This document shows, in pieces, positions 10,184 to 19,446 of a stretch of 64,000 nt of DNA. The notes under the pieces are model-generated. The model worked only from the letters and a program-made list of their open reading frames with translations, did no database searches and was not told where the DNA came from. Each line of letters starts with the position of its first letter. The stretch's first letter is position 1. Made by a program: the position numbers and the translations under genes. This DNA comes from Dipteris shenzhenensis (Eukaryota; Polypodiophyta; Polypodiopsida; Gleicheniales). The stretch lies in NCBI GenBank assembly GCA_047967505.1, contig CM106540.1. One strand, 5' to 3'.

Positions 10184-10378
10184 TAGTAAGACATTGAATG
10201 TTACGTATACCTGCAGGTGTTAGAAGTGGTCCCACCGAGTCCTTATCCATGTCCTAGAGAGGACCATCGGGTATTGGCAATGACATGAGTAAGCTAGCCG
10301 CTTTCTTGTGGGAAGCCTTGATCTTTTGGCATATCTGACAATTCTGAACATAGCCATATACGTCCCTACAAATAGATG
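10184..10378 (-). pseudogene. Chr-1 integrase N-terminal half
   Basis: The minus strand encodes the second half of the HHCC zinc-binding domain and the start of the catalytic core of a Ty3/Gypsy integrase: DVYGYVQNCQICQKIKASH (about 10360-10305), then LPIPDGPL, a stop, and DSVGPLLTPAGIRNIQCLTI ending near 10190. The same stretch is continuous with the rest of the core in the copy at 21726-21944. Here it breaks exactly before CRFSKY. Confidence 0.75.
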
Positions 10379-11285
10379 GCCAACATTGAAGATGTAGCTT
10401 GTTTGTTCCTAAACTTTTGGTATCCCATTGGACAGTTGCCAAGGACCATGACATCCGATAGGGATTCCAAATTCACGTCAAAGTTTTGGCGAGCCTTGTT
10501 TGATAATTTTGGTACTAAGCTGCAGTTTGCAGATGTCCACCACTTTCCATGTGCAATTGAATGGAGAGACGGAAAAGTATAATGGTATGGCGCTTGATAT
10601 TTTAAAATCATATTGTCATGATGCTCAGGGAAAGTGGGAGCAGTTTCTTCCACTTGTGCTGGCCATTTTAAACGATACTTATTCCTCAAGCATTGGTCGC
10701 ACACCTTATAAGCGGCGTTTGGACGAGGGTTTACATCACTCCTCACTCGGATGGTGTCTCAATCTCTTGAAGCCAAGAAAACCACCAAATTGATAGCAGA
10801 GATTACGACGTCCGTGAAAACCCGCATCACCAAAGCTCAAGCACCGTACACGCGCCATGCTAACAAATCCAGATGAGATGTCCAGTGTAAAGAGGGTCGA
10901 TGGGTGTATTTACAAATTGTCAAGCAGAGATTGAAGCAGGTGGGCAAGCGATGCCCTAAGTTGTCTTTCAGGAGCTTCGGACCATTCCCTATCATTTAAA
11001 AGATCAATGATGTCTCAATAAAGTTACGCCTTCCGAACAGTAGGACTACGCACAATGTGTTCCATGTAGCTTGGATTAAGCCGTATTTTGGACCTCCTCT
11101 TACCAATATTTTGGACGAGCAGCAACCTAAAGTTCTTGATAAAGCCAAAGTTTTGCAGCCAGAGCAGATCCTTCTTCATATATTCAAGCATGGATCAAGA
11201 GGCAGGATCCAGGAGTTTTACACCAAGTTCCGTGATCAAGGTACCCATGAAGCAGTGGGGTTGGACGAAGATTTTTTCCAAGAGT
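10379..11285 (+). pseudogene. Chr-1 integrase core, C-terminus and chromodomain (inverted)
   Basis: On the plus strand, opposite to its neighbours: the integrase core (ANIEDVACLFLNFWYPIGQLP, TSDRDSKFTSKFW with the second catalytic Asp, about 10448-10490); after frame changes NGETEKYNG with the catalytic Glu; then a C-terminal region (FHVAWIKPYFGPP near 11060). The tail PEQILLH...GSRGRIQEFYTKFRDQGTHEAV.LDEDFF (about 11158-11275) looks like a divergent chromodomain, the histone-reading module that targets chromoviruses to heterochromatin. Several frameshifts and stops are present. Confidence 0.72.
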
Positions 11286-11640
11286 TCTCTCACTCACGCA
11301 GTAACCATGCATCCCGGTGGACAGCACAAGCCTCTTCCTTGCCTTGCAGAAGTGCCCTACATTGTTAGTGTGGACAGCATCAAGGTCTCGGTATTGGTCG
11401 ACGTTGCCACTCAGGTTTTTGGGTCTGCAATACGTGTGCATGGTGTACTCTTTAGAAGCATGTTTCTATGCTCTCTCGAAGAGTGTTATTTGTATTTCTG
11501 AGTTCTCCAAGTATAAAGCAAATTCTCCCCTGATTGGGGGAGGGGGCCCTCAGTGGGTATAGGGACACAATCGGTTGTCAACTCCATTCTCTCTCTACTT
11601 TTATCTCCTTTCTCTCCCTATGGTGCATAACGCTAATTCC
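11286..11640 (+). mobile_element. Chr-1 family LTR middle piece (inverted)
   Basis: It matches the minus-strand LTR at about 13957-14290 and the plus-strand solo LTR at about 37430-37780, including a GGGGGAGGGGGCCCTCAGTG landmark (11538-11557). It follows the chromodomain reading without the first 780 bp of the LTR, and ends near TGGTGCATAACG, where it switches to integrase sequence. Confidence 0.75.
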
Positions 11641-11675
11641 TATTTGTCGCTTTAGTAAATATCGTATGCTTATTC
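11641..11675 (+). pseudogene. Short Chr-1 integrase piece
   Basis: About 35 bp encoding RFSKYRMLI, the residues that follow CLTIVC in the continuous copy at 21726-21944. It is sandwiched between an LTR piece and the oppositely oriented gag. Confidence 0.6.
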
Positions 11676-12293
11676 TTGCTCATCTTGAATCCACGCTAAC
11701 AGAAAATGAGCTACGAACTGATGAATGAATTGAAGAATAGTTGAATGATCACACTTACCATCCTACTTAACAAAATTTAGAGTGAACCGGGTGAGTAGTC
11801 TTACCTTTGTCGATGACGAAGCTGTGGCACCGACTGCTGCCGCGCTCAAACTTGCCTGCATAGTGGCTAACATCTGTTTGTGTTGGAGATGCATCGCCTC
11901 TCAGTCTAGCTTTTGTTGCCTCTTTGCCTGGGCGAGCTCTGCGCATCGCAATGACTCATTCCTACGACGTTCCTCATGCATCACTAAGAGCAGGTTTTCA
12001 AAATCTATGATTCCTCTTTCTTCCAGCGGCTTTTTTGCTTCTTTTTCCTCCAGACGTTGTTTTTTCTAGTCCAACTGTTTTCTTCTTTCTTCTAGCTAGG
12101 ATGAATGTTCTTTGAGTTGCTGTAGGAGGACCCAATTTTGCTCCAGAAGATTCGCCATCAATTCTTGAGCATTTGGCGGAAGAGTATCTTTTTGGTAGTC
12201 TTTCTCCTCTTGATAGTCTTCAAAGTTGTTTTTTTTCCCCGACCCTTCCATGGCGCTTGATTGTGTGTCCTTTCCAGATCTCAACACGACCAT
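11676..12293 (-). pseudogene. Chr-1 gag N-terminal part
   Basis: The gag starts at the ATG at 12291-12293 with MVVLRSGKD, a start typical of plant Ty3/Gypsy gag, 35 bases below the primer site. The frame stays open to about 12096 (a coiled-coil-like NAQELMANLLEQNWVLLQQLKE segment). It then continues in broken frames with homology to the Chr-2 gag at 19447-19850, and stops at an inversion junction near 11676. Gag would form the particle; the core, zinc knuckle, protease and RT are absent from this copy. Confidence 0.75.
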
Positions 12294-12327
12294 ACACTTG
12301 CAGTTGTCAAGCTGGATACAGACCGAA

Positions 12328-12339
12328 GCTCTGATACCA
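12328..12339 (-). other. tRNA-iMet primer binding site, Chr-1
   Basis: The minus strand reads TGGTATCAGAGC, one base from the LTR terminus (12341). It fixes Chr-1 orientation and the inner LTR border. Confidence 0.85.
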
Positions 12340-12429
12340 ATGTAACATGCAACGGTAATCTGGTTGTGTAATCACAACAAGACCTCTTTAAACCTTTAGC
12401 GAGGATGGCGTTATGCACCATAGGGAGAG

Positions 12430-13951
12430 TATCATAGGGACGTGAAGTTATGAACCGTGACTAACTTTGGCTTAGGGGGCTAGCCCAGGGGAAGCAACAC
12501 TTCCCAGAAGTCCCTAGGTGCACACACTAGGCCTACTTGCTAGGGACAAGGAAAGGTTTAGAAGGGTCTTAAAGTTAGGCCCAAGGAAACCAATGTTTCA
12601 TTGGTTAGTAGGGGTTAGGACTTTAATGTGAGAAGCAAACCAATGTTCCATTGGTTTGTGTGGTTAGAGCATTAATGAGGGGCCACAAGGCAACCCCTCA
12701 TGCCCCCTTGCTCTCCTTCCACCTTGGTTTTGAAGAGGTACGAGTTCTTCAACGCAGCTTGCTTCTCTCTCTCTCCCCTTTTTGCACGCATCTCAAGGCT
12801 CTCTCTCTATCTCGCTCCAAGGCTCTCTCTCTCCAAGGCTTCTATACGGCTGTACAGCAGCATTAATCACAGTTTGTACGAGCTGTTGCATGGGATCCAA
12901 TACTACGGAATCCCCTTTGCTGGCTGTACGGAAGAGGTACAACTCCCAAGGCAGGCTGTACGGACATTAATTTGCTGCTGTACAGGATTCTACCACTGGC
13001 TGTACGGATGCCATTATTACTGCTGCTGTACGGATACCCAAGGCTGATGTACGGACATCTATTCACTGTTCTACTGCCCTTTTCCCCTGTTGTACGGCCT
13101 GCTCACCTTCTCTCCCCTACCCGTGATCCTCTTGCTATATTCTATCTCAGATTCCAGCCCGTTATCCCTCTCTTCGTTCCCCTCTCCTAGCTGCCAATTC
13201 CTCCTGCTAGCCTCAACACTGAATGTGTTGCTTTTGGAGGTGTTTTGGAGCTGGATTGAAGACAGTCGAAGCTGGTTTGAGTTCTCTTGTCGCTATCCCT
13301 TTCATGTGATTGCATTTGGTGGTTTTTTGAAGCTTGTTGTTGCTCCATCTGTTGTTTGGAGCTTTCTTTGGACCTTACAGGCTTAAGCAGACACTCAATT
13401 ACAAAGGGTGTGCCTGGGAGAGTGCCAGAGGGGCAGTGTATTGCATTTTGGAAACCTTGAGGCTGCTTGAGCATTTTGGGAAGTGTATGGATGCCTGGCC
13501 ATTAACAGTTGGTTACAGTCTTTGTGGAATGATTGGATACCTTTACAGTTGGTCATGGACAAATGGTGAATGCCTTCACTTTGCCTTGGCACTTGGGTAC
13601 TAGTGTGTGCACTAGGATGGAATGCAAGTTATAGCCAAGGTTTGGCTTGGACAGTAGAATAGCCCGTGGGGCAGAGCACAAGGGTGTGCCCTTGTTGTAT
13701 GTACCAATCTCATTCCTAAAGAATAAATAAATGCCGGAAGGGGCGCCAAGTGTTTGGGGCCAATGTGGTGTCATGTACTTGGTTTCATTAAGCAGAGACA
13801 CTCTAGCCTCCATCTAGTTATTTCTCCAGTTGTTTCTAAGTGGTATTATTTAAAGTTAAGTGGTTGGAAATGATGCAATGTGGCTGTGAATAATGAATAT
13901 GCAATGCAAGTTATGGTCTACTGCCCTTTAGGAAACTGAAGGCCGGTTACA
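12430..13951. mobile_element. Unclassified 1.5-kb insertion in Chr-1 LTR
   Basis: The LTR sequence CATAGGGAGAGAAAGGAG, continuous in other copies, is split here with GAGAG on both sides (12425-12429 and 13952-13956). Between the copies are 1522 bp starting TATCATAGGG and ending GGCCGGTTACA. There is no coding frame with a recognisable domain, no terminal inverted repeat and no TG start, so its class is open; a solo LTR or small non-autonomous element fits the 5-bp duplication. It contains a CT-rich stretch (about 12755-12845) and a CTGTACGG-rich stretch (12841-13100). Confidence 0.6.
12841..13100. repeat. CTGTACGG-rich stretch
   Basis: TACGG occurs eight times in 260 bp, mostly as CTGTACGG or TTGTACGG at irregular spacing. 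The motif is the same as in the Cop-2 leader (6001-6400), although the surrounding sequences are otherwise unlike. Confidence 0.75.
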
Positions 13952-15074
13952 GAGAGAAAGGAGATAAGGGAAGAGAGAGAATAGCGTCGACAACCGATTG
14001 GGTCTCTATACCAATTGAGGGCCCCCTCCCCCAACCAGGGGAGAATTTGCTTTATACTTGGAGAATGGAGAAATACAAATGACACTCTTCAAGAGAGCAC
14101 GGAAACACGCTTTGGAAGAGTACACTGTGCACACGCATTGTAGACCCAAAGACCTGAGAGGCAATGCCGACCAATACCGAGACTTTGATGATGTTTACAC
14201 TAACAATGTAGGGAACTTCTGCAAGGCAAGAGGCTTGTGCTATCCACCAGGATGCAAGGTTACTGCGTGAGTGAGAGAGTGAAAGCTAGGAGTAATAGAT
14301 TCTAAAGAGAACTGAGAGATGACTGAAATATAGTGCTGAGAAGTGAGCCGTGCAAACTGTAAAAGATTATTGCAAAGAGCTGCTGAACGATATGCAAGCC
14401 TTGCTCCGGTTGCTTGTCCAACACCCTACTCACGGGCTGCGTGTACTTCTCCCACAGATGGCTAAACTGATGGTCAAGGGACTGAGGCTAATCAGGGCCA
14501 TAAGTAGGAAGGTACAGAGGCTGCTCCGAGAGGTGAAGGTAGGCTGAAGGAGTACTAAGGCTGGAGGCTACTGAGTGAGGAAAGAGGGCAGCCAAGGGCC
14601 CCTTTTATAGGGCTGGCTGGGCCAACCAGCAAGCTTAAACAGCCAACTGAGTCAGCTGTTTTACAGACTGGGTGGCTTGGTTCCAGCCTATAAATAGCCC
14701 CCCCTGGCTCATTTCCCTGGGAACTTTTTGGGCAGCCTTTGCAGGCTGCCTTTCCTACTTGGCCTGGTCTTCCTAGTCAGCCTTTGGGGGGCCCTCTGGG
14801 GTTCCTAACCTAGGCTATGACCTAAACCTAACTAAACCCTAAGATGGAAACACTAACCTACTTCTCTCCAATGGGTACCGGTGAACAAGATTGACTATTT
14901 GACTTGACCTAAGGCTTAGAGACTGACTTAAGTGGCTTGTGCCTGGCTGTCCCTGGACAAGGGCTCACAAAGGGGTCACAACATTCAACAAAATCTCCTA
15001 CTAGGGAACTATTACGCACTTGTCGATGCAGCAAGTGTGTCACATTGCACCCAAGTGCAGGGGTGCATGTGACA

Positions 15075-15079
15075 AACGG
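15075..15079 (+). repeat. Right target-site copy of Chr-1 (AACGG)
   Basis: Follows the outer LTR terminus directly. See the AACAG copy at 10116-10120. After it the Cop-3 linker resumes in a frame compatible with the left part. Confidence 0.55.
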
Positions 15080-16103
15080 AGAGGAGGATATCCTATTGGT
15101 TTTTAAGGACCTTGCAAGAGTCTCGGGTACTAGATATACTTGAGCCTAGTTCCTGTGTATGATGATCTCAATGCAATGCAAAGACTCATTCTGTGAGCTA
15201 TCCATTAGTGGCTCAGCTCGAGGAGCCCAAATCCTTTAAAGAGGCAAAGGATCCAGAATGGCGGGCTGCCATGAAGACAGAGATAGACACCATTCTGAAG
15301 AATGACACTTGGGATTTAGTGGACATGCCTTTCAAGCGGAAGGTGATTGGTACCAAATGGGTGTGTAAATTGAAGTTCAAATCTGATGGGAGTGACAATC
15401 CAAAGCCCAACTGGTAGTAAAGGCTATGCTCAGCCAGAGGGTCTTGACTTTGATGAGAAATTTGCTCCTACGGCTCGGATGGTGACTATTCGGACAGTGA
15501 TAGCCTTGGCTTCCCATCACGGGTGGTCCATTTTTGAAAAGTACATTTTTGAACTGGAACTTGGAAGAGGAATAAGTGGATCTTCTAAAGTTTACAGATT
15601 AAAGAAGGCTTTGTACAGGCTGAAACAGGCCCCTAGAGCATGGCACCAACACATCGACGATTTCTTTTGGAAAATTGGGCTAAATCGAAGTTTGTCAGAT
15701 GCCAATCTCTACCTCTTTTCGGAGAGAGGGGGGGGGGAGGCTGGTACTAATCCTGTATGTTGACGACTTTATACTTACAAGTGATCGTGTGAGGAAGATC
15801 TCCGCGGTCAGGAAGCTTCTGATGAAGGAGTTTGAAGATGATGGACTTGGAATCTCTCCACTATTTCCTTGGGATTGAGGTCATCTCGCAAGAGGAGTAT
15901 CATCGTGATGGAGGACTACAAGGAGGCAATGACACTAATGGAGGTCACACAAAACCTGAGTGCTCATGATTCATCTCAGCTGGTGCATGCTAGCAAGTAT
16001 CGGAGGTTGGTAGGCAGCTTGCTTTACCTAACCAACACAAAGGCCGGACATCTCCTATACCATTGGGATGCTATGTCAAATTTTTGCACAACCTAGGGAG
16101 ATG
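15080..16103 (+). pseudogene. Copia Cop-3 linker and reverse transcriptase (right part)
   Basis: It resumes the integrase-RT linker and enters RT: PKSFKEAKDPEWRAAMKTEI (15235-15290), NDTWDLVDMP, KRKVIGTKWV, a frame change near 15395, GLDFDEKFAPTARMVTIRTV, KALYRLKQAPRAW (about 15610-15645), a G-run frame change near 15728, then the catalytic LYVDD box (about 15755-15770) and YRRLVGSLLYLTNT. Reading continues to the SNF.HNPRE block just before 16104, where an insertion splits the coding region. Several stops and frameshifts make it non-functional. Confidence 0.82.
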
Positions 16104-17890
16104 TGAGAAGTACCGGAAATGAACAGGAGTGAAGAGAGAGATAGCCAATCTCACACACACCAAACAAGAAAGGAGAAAGAAAAAAAGAAAGAAAGTTTAA
16201 TAAAGTCTTCGGAAGACCGATGGGTCTATGAGACTGTGAAAAACCTGGTACAAACGAGCTGTGGTGGTAGAGCTACTAAACGAGCATCCACACCAATGCA
16301 AAATGCAAAAAATGCAGAATGGTAATACTAAGTCCTATGTACAACATAGTCATGTCGGTGGTCGACTATATATCAATCTCATCATCATCATCAGGACATC
16401 AGGGTGGATGAGACAATGGGGGCATGAAATCGATGAAAGAGTGTTGTCGGCCACTCACAGGTGCGGCCCTAGCATGTCTCTTGGTCATAGCTCTACATCT
16501 AACCAGGGCTACTGTGACCCCTGTCGATCAGGCTCCAACTCTAAACAAGGAGGGGATATCCCCAAGTGTGATCTGTGTGTCAACCCTCTGTCTGAGCTGT
16601 TGGGTCACTGGCACCGGGTCACGGTCATGTCTAGGCCTTGTCTCGTGGGGGTCCATGTGATCTGGCTGAAAAAAGAGCTCTGAGCGGGATCAGCCAAGGA
16701 AGAAATCTGCTCCTCTCTCCGTGCTCGAAGTATCCTCTCACGGTGTCTGAGAACCTCATGAATGAAACATGCCAAGCATCGTTGGTCTGAATAGGAGAGG
16801 AATCGGGCCAAAATCCCATAGCTATCTCTGAAGAGGCAGTAGAAACACCCTCGGATCTCATAGTAAACAAGACACTTGAAGATGAAGTGCTCCTCTGTCT
16901 CAACCTCTTGCATGTCACATAATGTGCATATGCGCCTCTCCCTGGGTAGTTGCTCTGCTCTACTGCTCTCGATACAAAGTCTATGTGAAGAAACTCGGAA
17001 TTGCCCAATAGAGATCCTCAATGAGTGGGGTACATAGATCTGTGTATATCCTCAAAGAGAGATTGCAAGTGATCTCGGGCCAAAATGCCATAGCCTGTTG
17101 GGGGAAAACCTCTATATACACGTGCTCAACAGCAACTCACAAGATAGGCTCCAAGTTCAGCGCACATGAGCCGGTAACATTGCACAAGGAGTGGCTGAAC
17201 AAATGCTGGAAGAGCAGCTCTTTGAGGCGATTACTGGTGTGTGGAAGAACTGCTCCACAACCCTGCTCTACAAAACAAGCACTGAGGGGGGGTCTATATA
17301 TAGCCCCTCACCCTCCTCCAGTCGTCGTCTGCTAGTACAAGAGGACTGACCCCCTAGCCTAGGGGCCAACCTAATAGTGGCAAGGAGCCTACCAAGACTG
17401 CACCATGGGGCCGACCCCCCCTGCCCTGGGACTCGCCATATGAGAGGCTGCCACGCAGCCATGTAGAGGCTGCCAAGTAGCCGACCAGCTGGTTGGACCA
17501 CCTTATCCAGCCACCCATCTACTGAGGCCTAGTAAGCCGATCTGGCAGTCGAGTATAATGCCCCAAAGGGAGGCATACAGCGCCCCCTCTCTTGGGCCAT
17601 CAAGGGTGCCTCCAAAGCCAGCCACCGTGGCATACGAACAGGCCAGACCGAGCCCTGAATAGGGGCGTACAGATCCGCACCCCTCCTGGGATCCTCCCTA
17701 GCCAGCGTGGCAGCCTACGGACCAGCAAGAGGCCCCGGATAGCCAAGCAACCCTACTGTCAGCCCTACCCTAGACTATCGTCACCGGGGGCAGAAACACC
17801 CACAACATAGGCCCTCTCTCAACCTAACCTAGCCTCACATTGGGCAGGCACATCCACAAGCAAGGCCCTCACTCACTAAGGTGACATCAA
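16104..17890. mobile_element. Insertion in Cop-3 RNase H region
   Basis: Cop-3 coding sequence is interrupted at 16103 and resumes near 17897. GAGATG flanks both sides (16098-16103 and 17891-17896), consistent with a 6-bp target duplication. The insert starts TGAGAAGTACC and ends GTGACATCAA. It holds an A-rich stretch (16157-16205), a LINE-like coding relic on the minus strand, and a GC-rich block with a TATATATAG box (17288-17300). It may be composite. No single class explains all parts. Confidence 0.45.
16605..17052 (-). pseudogene. LINE-like C-terminal zinc-binding region
   Basis: An open minus-strand frame of about 139 codons (17021-16605), extendable ten codons upstream. It contains FRVSSHRLCIE, a basic RERRICTLCD segment and EVETEEHFIFKC, giving a CX2C...HX4C arrangement, then LARFLSYSDQRCLACFIHEVL. 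This order resembles the zinc-binding tail after the RT domain of non-LTR retrotransposons. No RT core is present next to it. The assignment is by motif pattern; a host zinc protein fragment is the alternative. Confidence 0.45.
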
Positions 17891-17896
17891 GAGATG

Positions 17897-18436
17897 TTGA
17901 CCGCCAACAGGAGAATCATTGGAACACCGCCAACAGGAGAGTCATTGGAACAGAGATCTATAAGTGCAAGATACCTTGCACTTATGGAATTGCATATACT
18001 TATACCACAGCAGTGGAGTTGGGTGGTTTCTGTGATTCAGATTGGACTTGACTATGGGCTACTATTCTGTGCTTGCATTAGGGGCCATCTCATGGCTAAG
18101 CAAGAAACAGCCCTCAGTCCTTTCTTCTACAGACGCGGACCTACAGAGCTGCTTGCACTGCAGCATGTGAGACGTTGTGGCTCAGGTGGATCCTTGAGGA
18201 TATGTACGTGATGATGCAGTAGGCATCGGTGGTTATGTGCGGCCACTATAGTTGCATTGCCATCGCAAAAAACCCCATGTTCCATGCACGGACGAAGCAC
18301 AACGAAGTCCATTACCACTTCGTACGGGAGCTCATCATCGACGGGGTTGTGGAGCTGTTGTACCATCCAACCACTGACTACTTATCAGATGTATTCACGA
18401 AGGCGTTGCCATGGGAGTATATGGAACACCTCAGAT
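17897..18436 (+). pseudogene. Copia Cop-3 RNase H (decayed)
   Basis: RNase H of the same Copia, after the insertion. Readable blocks are GIAYTYTTAVELGGFCDSDW (about 17982-18045) with the first catalytic Asp, a frame-broken middle, ETLWLRWILEDMY, HYSCIAIAKNPMFHARTKH (18243-18300), HYHFVRELIIDG and DVFTKALPWEYMEHLR, ending at TAA (18436). A 26-bp imperfect tandem duplication (CCGCCAACAGGAGA..., 17901-17952) sits at the resumption point. It would remove RNA from the RNA-DNA hybrid during replication, but frameshifts inactivate it. Confidence 0.8.
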
Positions 18437-18757
18437 AATGACCCACTGTCAGGGCCTATACATAGGTCTGCCCAGGGGGGTTGGCTAGCGGCCAACCAGG
18501 CTGGTCGGCCAGCACCCAACCAGGCTGGTTGGCCCAATCTGTGACCAGCAGGTCCGCCAGATCAGAGGGGCAGCCAGCCCCTATATAAATTCCCCCTCCC
18601 CCCAAATCCCCCATTCACTCATCAACTACTGAAGCCGTTTGGCAGTGTGGAGGAGGAGTTTCTGAGATCTACATCAGCAGAGAGTTCTCAGCTTTTGGGC
18701 TCACTTCTGAGCTTGCCTTACCCACTGTTTGGTGGAAGAATATATCTAAGCTCTCTC

Positions 18758-18801
<44 letters not shown>

Positions 18802-18929
18802 GGGCTGTGTATTCTCTATTCTCTGAGCGAGCTCTTCATTAGTGAGTTGCATGATAGAGTGAAGTGGATAGAGCTGTTCTTATGCCATTGTGTTTAAGGT
18901 TGAGTGATTCTACCTCCTGATTTCTAACA
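18437..18929 (+). mobile_element. Cop-3/Cop-5 family LTR, 5'-truncated
   Basis: It begins right at the Cop-3 stop codon (TGACCCACTGTCAGGG) and ends TTTCTAACA at 18929. It matches, in opposite orientation, the Cop-5 LTR at 33999-35487, including CCCCTATATAAATTCCCCC (TATA region, 18571-18595), GAGAGTTCTCAGCTTTTGGGC and the CT tract. Compared with Cop-5 it lacks about 140 bp at the 5' end, so the junction with RNase H is not a normal polypurine/LTR border. Confidence 0.7.
18752..18799 (+). repeat. (CT)n microsatellite in LTR
   Basis: Near-perfect CT repeat inside the LTR. The equivalent tract occurs at 22503-22549 and, reversed, at 34118-34175. Confidence 0.95.
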
Positions 18930-19242
18930 GCTAGCCATGTAGAGAATTAATTACACAATAAGCCTAGATCAAATACAATATTTTAGGTTTGCTAGTGTTT
19001 TAATTCAAGGTAGATAACTCTTATTTACCTCAACTAAAACCTGTAGTTAGGTTTTGAGTTGCACTACCTGATGTGCATGTGAGGGTTTAGTGTATATTTC
19101 TACTTACTAGAATATACTCAAAGCTTGTTGGTTTGGGAGGTTATGTCTGCCTTATGAGTTAGAACTATATAATCTTATTTTGTTCTCATTAACCAAGCAT
19201 TATTCTTAGCACACCAAGGCTCACTCCCAACACCCAATTCAA
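18930..19242. other. AT-rich spacer between elements
   Basis: No gene or element recognised. Its first 30 bp (18930-18959) recur unchanged after the LTR end at 22678-22707. Confidence 0.5.
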
Positions 19243-19446
19243 ATGCACCCTTGCACTTGGGTGCAATGTGACACACTGGCTACATCGACAAGTGCGTAAT
19301 AGTTTCCTAATAGGAGATTTTGTCGTATGTTGTGACCCCTTTGTGAGCCCTTGTCTAGGGACAGTCAGGCACAAGCTACGTAAGTCAGTCTCTCAGCCTT
19401 AGGTCAAGTCAGAAGATCAGTTCTTGTTCACTGGTACCCACTAGAA
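19243..19446 (+). mobile_element. Chr-2 5' LTR fragment
   Basis: Matches the first 200 bp of the Chr-1 family LTR (ATGCACCCTTGCACTTGGGTGC..., CTTAGGTCAAGTCAG), lacking only the terminal TGTCAC. At GGTACCCACTAGAA it switches straight into gag. The rest of the LTR, the primer site and the gag start are deleted, probably through the shared CTAGAA. Confidence 0.75.

Larger units (their letters stand above)
10121..15074 (-). mobile_element. Chromovirus Chr-1 inserted in Cop-3, internally scrambled
   Basis: Outer limits are LTR termini: TGTAACATGCA at 10121 (complement of the LTR 3' end) and the LTR 5' end, reading TGTCACATGCACCC on the minus strand, at 15074. Both face Cop-3 sequence. The initiator-tRNA primer site (12328-12339) and gag show minus orientation. 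Inside, from left to right: 60 bp of LTR end (minus), integrase N half (minus), integrase C half plus chromodomain (plus), an LTR middle piece (plus), about 35 bp of integrase (plus), gag (minus), primer site, and a long 5' LTR with its own insertion. Protease and RT are absent. It is dead. Confidence 0.75.
12341..15074 (-). mobile_element. Chr-1 5' LTR, interrupted
   Basis: The LTR ends are TGTCACATGCA (minus strand, 15074) and TGCATGTTACA (12341), forming imperfect inverted termini. It matches the 1215-bp solo LTR at 36636-37850 from both ends: CACTTGGGTGCAA near the start, a GC-rich middle, and GGTTTAAAGA near the end. The excess length is a 1522-bp insertion at 12430-13951. Without it the LTR would be about 1.2 kb. 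Confidence 0.8.

Noticed and set aside
12651-13590. Several 70-115 residue frames in the 1.5-kb insertion
   Set aside because: They overlap in different frames on both strands and are rich in Leu/Ser/Cys from CT- and GTACGG-rich DNA, with no domain.
17096-17909. A possible LTR with TGTTGG...CCAACA ends
   Set aside because: Its right end runs past the GAGATG border of the larger insertion and into a small tandem duplication, the flanks (TAGCC and GGAGA) do not match, and no primer site adjoins it.
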